A stretch of 10,365 nt of DNA from Candidatus Acetothermia bacterium (GTDB lineage: Bacteria > Bipolaricaulota > Bipolaricaulia > Bipolaricaulales > Bipolaricaulaceae): contig PUMC01000131.1 of the NCBI GenBank assembly GCA_003552425.1, positions 1 through 10,365 of the forward strand. Direction: 5' to 3'. Both the position numbers and the translations under genes were made by a program. Shown in pieces: positions 5,408 to 10,365 of the stretch (position 1 is its first letter; the number at the start of each line of letters is the position of its first letter). A model generated the notes under the pieces. It made no database searches and was not told the DNA's origin. It saw only the letters and a program-made list of their open reading frames with translations.

Positions 5408-6410
5408 CCCCTGGGCCGAACAGCACAGCTTCGTCCCCCCGGCGCACGTTCCGAAGATCGGTGATGTCCGCGGCCACGGTGTCCATGCCCAGCTTCCCGA
5501 GCAGCGGGACCTCCTGCTCGTGGATGGCCACCCGACCGAACTCGGGTCTCAGACCATCTCCGTACCCCGCGGTGAGGATGGCCACCCGGCGGGGTTCTTC
5601 GGTTACGTAACGGCGTTCGTACCCCACAGGCCACCCCCCGGGCAGCGTGCGCACGGCAGCGATACGTGTCCACACCCGTGCCGCCGGCTGTACGCCAAGA
5701 GGCGGGTGACACGGAACGTCCGGATATCCGTAGATGGCGATGCCCACGCGGACCATGTTCAGGGGCGGGGCCGTACCCTCGTGGAAGGCCAATGCCGCCG
5801 CGGAGTTGGCGAGGTGTCGCCACGGCACCCGCTCGCCATCGACCGTCCACGTCTCAAGAAGCTTCCGGAACCACCACACCTGGGCCCGGGTGAACGCCAC
5901 ATCGTCGTGTGCCGGGGCGTGCGCTGAGGAGAGGTGGGAGTATACGCCGGCAAGCTCCAGCAGGCGGTCGTCCGAAAGCCGTTCGAGGGCGCGCTCGGCC
6001 TCTTCCGGGAGGAGCCCAAACCGGCCCATTCCCGTGTCTACCTCGAGGTGCACACGCGCCGGACGGCGGGCCCGTCGGGCGGCAGCGGGGATCTCCTCGA
6101 GCATGCCCATATCGCCCACGGGAATGTGGAACCCTTCGCGGATGGACTCGACCATGGCCCGCCCGACCGGCGGCAGCATGATGAAGATCTCCTGGCCGAG
6201 GCCCGCCCGACGCAGGGCCCGACCTTCGGCGACGCTGGCTACGCCGAACCAGTCCACGAAGTCGGCGCCCGCATGGGCGGTGCGCACGAGACCGTGGCCG
6301 TAAGCATCCTCCTTGACCACGGCCATGATGGCGCAGCCTTCTGGTATACGCGCTCGTAAGCGCTCGAAGTTCGCCCGCAGCACACGCACGTCGATTTCGG
6401 CCGAGACCAT
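5244..6410 (-). CDS. alr: Alanine racemase with aberrant C-terminus
   Basis: This is a PLP enzyme interconverting L- and D-alanine for cell-wall synthesis. Residues 1-334 match the family. VVKEDAYGHG carries the PLP lysine (K33), where VVKANAYGHG is usual. SHLSSA and HLANSAA follow, then NMVRVGIAIYGY, PVGY and the catalytic-tyrosine motif AGYGDG (Y283), and GKLGMD (M309-D310). After GDEAVLFGPG (to 334) the usual closing segment (TI-x-YE ... R-x-x-R) is missing. It is replaced by about 54 unrelated, Pro-rich residues that read antisense through hypA. No other frame restores the lost end. Both catalytic residues remain, so it may be active, or it may be decaying. ATG 6410 fits the family N-terminus (AEIDVRVLRANFERL). 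Only GAGGGG two bases upstream could serve as a ribosome site. Confidence 0.85.
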   Translation of the reverse strand: MVSAEIDVRVLRANFERLRARIPEGCAIMAVVKEDAYGHGLVRTAHAGADFVDWFGVASVAEGRALRRAGLGQEIFIMLPPVGRAMVESIREGFHIPVGDMGMLEEIPAAARRARRPARVHLEVDTGMGRFGLLPEEAERALERLSDDRLLELAGVYSHLSSAHAPAHDDVAFTRAQVWWFRKLLETWTVDGERVPWRHLANSAAALAFHEGTAPPLNMVRVGIAIYGYPDVPCHPPLGVQPAARVWTRIAAVRTLPGGWPVGYERRYVTEEPRRVAILTAGYGDGLRPEFGRVAIHEQEVPLLGKLGMDTVAADITDLRNVRRGDEAVLFGPGVNGLEPRVCPLLVPVLLSARRTWVGTAHPQPTPPRSTTPQPVPSPPQHPHALRT

Positions 6411-6418
6411 GGCCCCTC

Positions 6419-6447
6419 ATTAACGTCCCCTGGTGCACCGAGGGCAA
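6419..6447 (-). promoter_or_regulatory. Promoter of alr, near-leaderless
   Basis: On the minus strand TTGCCC (6447-6442) and GTTAAT (6424-6419) are separated by 17 bp. The -10 box ends eight bases before the alr ATG, so the transcript would have almost no leader. Confidence 0.45.
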
Positions 6448-6467
6448 CCGCTGGGGTCACCGGGGAC
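6425..6467. promoter_or_regulatory. Inverted repeat between alr and hypF
   Basis: GTCCCC-t-GGTG (6425-6435) is the inverse of CACCGGGGAC (6458-6467) except for one extra T. The two arms bracket the proposed alr -35 box, and the left arm fills part of the -35/-10 spacer. This is a typical place for a repressor operator or a DNA-looping site. No cognate regulator is visible here. Confidence 0.35.
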
Positions 6468-6530
6468 GGGGACATGCTTCCTATGAGGTGGGTGGCGGAG
6501 GATCCAAGGGCCACGGTGGGGAGGGTGGCG

Positions 6531-6536
6531 TATAAT
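6531..6536 (+). promoter_or_regulatory. -10 box of hypF
   Basis: This is a perfect TATAAT hexamer ending ten bases before the hypF ATG. The predicted start near 6543 leaves only a few untranslated bases. There is no good -35 box at the usual distance, and the GGGGG at 6539-6543 is a poor ribosome site. Confidence 0.55.
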
Positions 6537-6546
6537 CTGGGGGCTC

Positions 6547-8799
6547 ATGGAAAAACGGCTATGGATCAGGGTTAACGGCACAGTTCAGGGCGTTGGTTTC
6601 CGCCCGTTTGTGTATCGGATCGCGGTTGCTCGGGGCCTCGCCGGTCATGTTCGGAACCTCGGCGACGCGGGGGTCGCGATCGAGGTTGAGGGGGAGACCG
6701 GGGCTGTGGACGGTTTTCTGGCCGCGCTGCGGGACGAAGCTCCGCCCCTTGCCGCGATCGAGACGGTGCGCGTGGAGACCATCGCCCCCAACGGGGAGAC
6801 GGCCTTCTCCATCATCCCTTCTTCCGGCGACGGAGACGGGGGAGGCACGCTCCCTCCGGATGTCGCCACCTGCGACCCCTGCCTCCACGACATCGCGAAC
6901 CCCAAGAGCCGCTACAGCGACTACTGGGCCACGAGCTGCACGGACTGCGGCCCCCGGTTTACGGTGATCGAAGGCCTGCCCTACGACCGGCCGGCCACAT
7001 CGATGGAGGGTTTCCCCATGTGTCCGGCGTGCGCACGCGCGTACAAGGATCCTCTCGATCGCCGGTACCATGCCCAAACCATCGCCTGCCCCGACTGTGG
7101 CCCTCGCCTCTCCTATGTGGAGGGCGGGGACACGCCCGAAGGTCCGCCGCTGGCAAGGGCAGCTGAGGCGCTGCGTGCGGGGAAGATCGTTGCCGTGAAG
7201 GGTATCGGTGGTACGCACCTGGCATGCCGGGCCACCGATGAGGATGCGGTCGCCGGACTACGGCGGCGTCTGGCACGGCCGGGGCAGCCGATGGCGGTGA
7301 TGGCCCTCCCCGAAACGTTGGAGGCGTTCTGTGAGCCGCTCGACGAAGAGTGGGCGCTGCTTCGCTCTGCGCGTCGCCCGATCGTGGCGGTGCGGCTGAA
7401 GCCGGGGGGGCTCGCTCCCGCGGTGGCGCCGGGACTGCACACCGTGGGTGTGATGCTCCCCTATACGGGGCTTCACTACCTGCTCCTGAAGCGTGTTGAT
7501 GCGCCGCTCGTGATGACAAGCGGCAACTACCCCGGACTGCCCATGGCGGTCACCGAGGAGGCGATCCTGCGGGAGCTCGGGGACGTGGTGGACGGGGTGC
7601 TTCTTCATGACCGTCGGATCGTGGCGCGGTGCGACGACTCGGTGGTGCGGATGGCCGGTGGTTCGCCGGTGTTCCTGCGGCGCTCGCGGGGGTGGGTTCC
7701 CGAGCCGATCCCGGTCGATCTTGGGCAGGAGCCGCTTCTTGCCCTTGGGGGAGAACTCAACGTGGTCTTCGCCCTCTACGACAAGGGCAAGGTGCACCTC
7801 TCGCAGCACATCGGCGATACCGATCATCTGGAGACCTTGGAGTTCCTGGAGCAGGCCCTCGCCCACCTGAGGCGTATCACCGGGGTTCCCGCGCCGCGCC
7901 GGGTGATCTGTGACCTCCATCCAGGGTTCAACACCGTCCGCCTGGCCGGCGAACTGGGGGATGCGGTCCCGGTTCAGCACCACGTGGCTCATGTGGCGGG
8001 GTTGGCGGCGGAGTGGGGTGTACACGCACTCGTCGGTGTGGCGGTCGATGGCTACGGCTACGGGGACGATGGCGGGGCGTGGGGTGGAGAGATCATCGTG
8101 TGGAACGACGGCCGCTGGGAGCGCACCGGTTCGCTGGTGGAGGTCCCCCTTCCTGGAGGGGACCTCGCGGCCCGGCGCCCCGGGCGGATGGCGGCTTCCT
8201 ACCTTGCCGCTGCGGGGCTCGACCTTGAGGGATCCGGGCTAAGTGACGACGAACGCGAGGCTGTACGCTTTCAGCTTCAGGCGGGGGTGAACACGCCGCT
8301 GACCACGAGCGCGGGGCGGTTCTTGGATGCGGTGGCGGCATGGCTTGGGCTGTGCGCAACGCGGACTTACGAGGGCGAACCGGCCATGCGCCTGGAGGCC
8401 GTGGCCGCTGCGGGCCAGCCGCACGACCTTGCGATCCCCCGGGGGTCAGGATCCGGCCGGGAACGCTTGGACACGGTTGACCTCTTCCACCGACTCGCCG
8501 GCCTGCGGGAGAAGGGCGTGAGGGTGGCCGACCTTGCGGCGACGGCACAACAGGCTTTGGGCAAGGGTCTTGCGCGCATGGCGATCGAAGCGGCACGGGC
8601 TCGGGGTGTGCCCGTGGTGGGCCTCACGGGTGGGGTGGCGGTGAACGACGCCGTTGCCTGGGCGGTGCGGCGTGAAGTGGAACAAGCCGGCCTTCGCTTT
8701 ATCGCGCATCGCAAGGTACCGCCCGGTGACGGCGGACTGGCCTTTGGCCAGTTGGCGGCCGTTGCCTGGCGCTCGCCGGGCACGCGCCTGGAGCGGTAG
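6547..8799 (+). CDS. hypF: Carbamoyltransferase HypF, [NiFe]-hydrogenase maturation
   Basis: HypF moves the carbamoyl group of carbamoyl phosphate, via carbamoyl-AMP, to the C-terminal Cys of HypE, giving the precursor of the cyanide ligands of the [NiFe] centre. The 750 residues match the family's full length. Order of domains: acylphosphatase-like (about 4-90; VQGVGFRPF with R19, N37); two zinc fingers (C109/C112/C131/C134 and C159/C162/C181/C184, including CGPRFTVIEGLPYDR and DRRYHAQTIACPDCGP); YrdC-like nucleotide domain (about 195-385; TSGNYPGLPM); and Kae1-like domain (about 395-745; HHVAHVA metal site, VAVDGYGYGDDG, LTGGVAVN). The start fits the family N-terminus. It diverges from alr, and hypA lies beyond alr, so the two hyp genes are near but not in one operon. 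Confidence 0.96.
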   Translation: MEKRLWIRVNGTVQGVGFRPFVYRIAVARGLAGHVRNLGDAGVAIEVEGETGAVDGFLAALRDEAPPLAAIETVRVETIAPNGETAFSIIPSSGDGDGGGTLPPDVATCDPCLHDIANPKSRYSDYWATSCTDCGPRFTVIEGLPYDRPATSMEGFPMCPACARAYKDPLDRRYHAQTIACPDCGPRLSYVEGGDTPEGPPLARAAEALRAGKIVAVKGIGGTHLACRATDEDAVAGLRRRLARPGQPMAVMALPETLEAFCEPLDEEWALLRSARRPIVAVRLKPGGLAPAVAPGLHTVGVMLPYTGLHYLLLKRVDAPLVMTSGNYPGLPMAVTEEAILRELGDVVDGVLLHDRRIVARCDDSVVRMAGGSPVFLRRSRGWVPEPIPVDLGQEPLLALGGELNVVFALYDKGKVHLSQHIGDTDHLETLEFLEQALAHLRRITGVPAPRRVICDLHPGFNTVRLAGELGDAVPVQHHVAHVAGLAAEWGVHALVGVAVDGYGYGDDGGAWGGEIIVWNDGRWERTGSLVEVPLPGGDLAARRPGRMAASYLAAAGLDLEGSGLSDDEREAVRFQLQAGVNTPLTTSAGRFLDAVAAWLGLCATRTYEGEPAMRLEAVAAAGQPHDLAIPRGSGSGRERLDTVDLFHRLAGLREKGVRVADLAATAQQALGKGLARMAIEAARARGVPVVGLTGGVAVNDAVAWAVRREVEQAGLRFIAHRKVPPGDGGLAFGQLAAVAWRSPGTRLER

Positions 8800-8921
8800 G
8801 TTCTCCGTGCCCCGCCGGTTGCGGCACGTTGGTCCCCGCGCTCCACGTCGGGGGTGATGCGCCATCGTGAACGGGTGGAACCCCCCACGGGAAGGTGCGA
8901 CAAATGTCCTCACGCCGCCTC
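8800..8921. other. Spacer after hypF, no gene seen
   Basis: Only weak hairpins are visible: CGTGCC/GGCACG (8806-8811 with 8823-8828) and CCCCG/CGGGG (8834-8838 with 8849-8853), without T-runs. Open frames on the minus strand across this stretch run into hypF and have no recognisable protein or start signal. Confidence 0.5.
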
Positions 8922-8950
8922 TTGACCTTTGGGGGGCCGCGCCCTACGCT
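8922..8950 (+). promoter_or_regulatory. Sigma-70-type promoter of a tiny transcription unit
   Basis: TTGACC (8922-8927) and TACGCT (8945-8950) are separated by 17 bp. Transcription would start near 8957 and run about 145 nt to the terminator at 9067-9103. Confidence 0.55.
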
Positions 8951-8993
8951 CCGCTTGCTGGGCAGAGAACGCCCGGCAGGGAGGGGACCAGCC

Positions 8994-9044
8994 ATGGGTG
9001 GACCGAAGAAGCCCAAGGCCCCGAATAAGCCAAAGGGGAAGTAA
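8994..9044 (+). CDS. Putative 16-residue Lys/Pro-rich small protein
   Basis: The ORF encodes MGGPKKPKAPNKPKGK, with six Lys and four Pro. Its ribosome site GGGAGGGG (8980-8987) has normal spacing. It lies between a good promoter and a strong terminator with nothing else in the unit, so the peptide, or the small RNA that carries it, is the likely product. The sequence is low in complexity and I recognise no family. A basic, flexible peptide of this kind could bind nucleic acid or ribosomes, but that is speculation. The alternative is a regulatory RNA with an incidental ORF. Confidence 0.45.
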   Translation: MGGPKKPKAPNKPKGK

Positions 9045-9066
9045 CCTGAGGTGTGTCGAACAACAT

Positions 9067-9103
9067 GAAGTGGGGGCGAGGTAACGTGCCCCCACTTCCT
9101 TTT
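9067..9103 (+). terminator. Rho-independent terminator
   Basis: GAAGTGGGGGC (9067-9077) pairs perfectly with GCCCCCACTTC (9088-9098) around a 10-nt loop, followed by CTTTTG. The 11-bp GC-rich stem and short T-run fit an intrinsic terminator of the small unit upstream. It lies 37 bp before the next promoter. Confidence 0.8.
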
Positions 9104-9139
9104 GTGATGTAGGTGTGAGGGTGCGCCGTGTGGGGACGC

Positions 9140-9168
9140 TTGCACGAGCCGGGGTTCGGCGGTACGAT
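9140..9168 (+). promoter_or_regulatory. Promoter of the trpB2 leader
   Basis: TTGCAC (9140-9145) and TACGAT (9163-9168) are separated by exactly 17 bp. The -10 box ends six bases before ATG 9175, so transcription should start on or beside that ATG. The spacing is the same as at hypA. Confidence 0.6.
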
Positions 9169-9174
9169 GCGACC

Positions 9175-9231
9175 ATGAGCATGGAGCTTCCGTTCCGATG
9201 CTTCTTCATCCGTGAGTGTTGGCGCCGCTAA
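9175..9231 (+). CDS. Putative leaderless 18-residue leader peptide before trpB2
   Basis: The ORF encodes MSMELPFRCFFIRECWRR. It begins at the predicted transcription start and has no Shine-Dalgarno sequence. The third codon from the end is Trp (9220-9222). The hairpin at 9221-9237 starts inside that codon and holds the stop codon in its loop, so a ribosome stalled at Trp would prevent the hairpin from folding. This resembles a trp attenuator, but only one Trp codon is present and the hairpin lacks a clean T-run. It may instead be a chance ORF. Confidence 0.35.
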   Translation: MSMELPFRCFFIRECWRR

Positions 9232-9237
9232 GGCGCC
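9221..9237 (+). promoter_or_regulatory. Hairpin at the end of the leader ORF
   Basis: GGCGCC (9221-9226) and GGCGCC (9232-9237) form a 6-bp GC stem with loop GCTAA, followed by a loosely T-rich tract (9239-9256). It could be a weak attenuator or pause site acting on trpB2. Confidence 0.4.
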
Positions 9238-9288
9238 CTTATCTGCTTCTGATTTCCCTAACCCAGTAGGTTGTCGTGATCGACCCAG

Positions 9289-9351
9289 AGGCTGCGCAGT
9301 GCAGCTTGAGGGGGTGACGACCGCGCACGTCCTTGACGTGAACGACGCGGT
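9289..9351 (+). promoter_or_regulatory. Structured leader upstream of trpB2
   Basis: Two hairpins are visible. AGGCTGC (9289-9295) pairs with GCAGCTT (9301-9307), with one G-T pair. ACCGCG (9320-9325) pairs with CGCGGT (9346-9351) and encloses CACGTC/GACGTG (9326-9331 with 9335-9340) with a one-sided bulge. The second ends 12 bases before the trpB2 ribosome site. They may form the control region of the transcript; no known riboswitch was recognised. Confidence 0.35.
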
Positions 9352-9375
9352 GTTGGGAGCGCCAGGAGGTAGTCC

Positions 9376-10365
9376 ATGGCCGAACCGACCAAGATCTTGC
9401 TTTCGGAGAACGAGATACCCAAAGACTGGTACAACGTGATCGCTGATCTTCCGTTCGCGATGCCACCGATGATGCATCCGGGGAAGGGTTCCCCAGTGGA
9501 GCCCGATGATCTTACCCCGATCTTCCCCCGTGCTCTTGTGGAGCAAGAGCTTAGTACGGAACGGTGGGTGGAGATCCCCCAAGAGGTGCGGGAGGTCTAC
9601 GGTCTATGGCGTCCGAGCCCCTTGTGCCGCGCGCGCCGCTTGGAGAAGGCGCTGGGGACCCCGGCGCGCATCTACTACAAGTGGGAAGGGGTAAGCCCTC
9701 CAGGAAGCCACAAGTCCAACACGTCTGTGCCCCAGGCGTTCTACAACAAAGCGGAGGGTGTCAAGCGGTTGGCGACCGAGACGGGTGCTGGCCAATGGGG
9801 TAGCGCGCTGGCTTTTGCCTGTCAGCTGTTCGATCTTGTCTGCAAGGTATACATGGTGAGGGTGAGCTACGACCAAAAGCCCTACCGCCGGCTGATGATG
9901 GAGACGTGGGGTGCGGAGTGTGTGCCGAGCCCCAGCCCTGCCACAGAGGCGGGCAGGCGCATTCTCGCTGAGGACCCCGACACCAGCGGCTCACTGGGCA
10001 TCGCCATCAGCGAGGCCGTAGAGGACGCGGTGACGCACAGCGACACCAAGTACTCCCTGGGGAGCGTGCTCAACCACGTCATGCTGCATCAGACTGTGAT
10101 CGGACTAGAGACCAAGAAGCAACTGGAGCTGGCTGGCCACTACCCGGATATGCTCGTGGGATGTGTGGGCGGTGGCAGCAACTTCGCCGGGTTGTTCCTC
10201 CCCTTCATCGCCGACAAGGTGGGTGGTGTGGCGCCGGAACTGCGGATCGTGTGTACCGAGCCCACGGCATGCCCTACGTTGACGCGGGGGCCGTACGCCT
10301 ACGACTTCGGCGACACGGCTTGTACGACCCCGCTCCTCAAGATGTTCACCCTGGGGCATGCGTTC
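9376..10365 (+). CDS. trpB: Tryptophan synthase beta chain, TrpB2 type, 3' end beyond window
   Basis: TrpB condenses indole with L-serine to give L-tryptophan using PLP. The first 330 residues are present of a family that usually has about 420-450, and the frame is open to the window end. ATG 9376 follows AGGAGGT (9364-9370) by five bases. Motifs: [13 protein letters not shown] with the PLP lysine K113, [20 protein letters not shown] (133-152), [14 protein letters not shown] (168-181), [20 protein letters not shown] (200-219), [20 protein letters not shown] (226-245) and the phosphate-binding CVGGGSN (263-269). The long N-terminal extension before the PLP lysine and these phrases place it in the TrpB2 branch, whose members often act without TrpA and may salvage indole. 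No trpA or other trp gene precedes it. Confidence 0.95.
   Translation, partial: MAEPTKILLSENEIPKDWYNVIADLPFAMPPMMHPGKGSPVEPDDLTPIFPRALVEQELSTERWVEIPQEVREVYGLWRPSPLCRARRLEKALGTPARIYYKWEGVSPPGSHKSNTSVPQAFYNKAEGVKRLATETGAGQWGSALAFACQLFDLVCKVYMVRVSYDQKPYRRLMMETWGAECVPSPSPATEAGRRILAEDPDTSGSLGIAISEAVEDAVTHSDTKYSLGSVLNHVMLHQTVIGLETKKQLELAGHYPDMLVGCVGGGSNFAGLFLPFIADKVGGVAPELRIVCTEPTACPTLTRGPYAYDFGDTACTTPLLKMFTLGHAF

Noticed and set aside
8440..8450. GGGGTCAGG inside hypF resembling the REP arm
   Set aside because: The match is short, has no inverted partner, and lies in conserved coding sequence.
6559..8913. Long open frames on the minus strand opposite hypF
   Set aside because: They are antisense shadows in GC-rich code; none gives a recognisable protein or start signal.
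9308..9332. T-box-like string GGGTG-ACG-ACCGCG before trpB2
   Set aside because: It resembles the T-box core AGGGTGGNACCGCG but lacks the TGGN that pairs with the tRNA end and has an extra base. No T-box stem I was recognised, and the leader is short.

Overview
The window (about 62% G+C by eye) reads as chromosomal DNA of a bacterium with dense, short-spaced genes. It carries [NiFe]-hydrogenase maturation genes (hypA, hypF), a TrpB2-type tryptophan synthase beta chain, an alanine racemase, and several exported proteins. Such a set fits an anaerobic or thermophilic deep-branching lineage. A candidate phylum such as Bipolaricaulota/Acetothermia, or a Deinococcus-like group, would suit the style, but nothing here fixes the taxonomy. 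No tRNA, rRNA, CRISPR array, phage gene or intact transposase was seen.

Layout. Bases 1-1207 (minus) hold the first 402 codons of an exported membrane protein with two thioredoxin-like folds and the start of a CcdA/DsbD-type membrane domain. A 221-bp divergent spacer with hairpins leads to a SAM hydroxide adenosyltransferase (DUF62) at 1429-2349 (plus) that unusually has a signal peptide. A strong 15-bp hairpin separates it from a convergent pair of paralogous exported proteins on the minus strand (3726-4793, then 2472-3572). Each has a DUF1573-like domain followed by two rhodanese-like domains in which the catalytic Cys is replaced by Asp. REP-like palindromes sharing GCACGACCTGACCCCG lie between and upstream of these two genes.

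The second half is cytoplasmic metabolism. hypA (4940-5407, plus) converges on alr (5244-6410, minus) with a 164-bp 3' overlap. The alr product stops resembling its family almost exactly where hypA ends. hypF (6547-8799, plus) diverges from alr. After hypF comes a 576-bp stretch with a miniature transcription unit (promoter, Shine-Dalgarno, 16-codon ORF, terminator) and then a second promoter that starts on or next to an 18-codon ORF with a Trp codon. That leader runs into trpB2 (9376 to the window end).

How it works together. Bases 1-4793 look like an envelope thiol/sulfur-related neighbourhood (CPEC thioredoxin, CcdA-like membrane domain, DUF1573-rhodanese pair), although no shared operon is proven. 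HypA and HypF belong to one maturation pathway, but no hydrogenase or other hyp gene is inside the window. A recurring promoter habit stands out: at hypA, alr, hypF and the short ORF before trpB2 a -10-like hexamer lies 6-10 nt before the ATG with little or no Shine-Dalgarno sequence, which predicts leaderless or near-leaderless mRNAs. The other genes have clear GGAGG-type sites.
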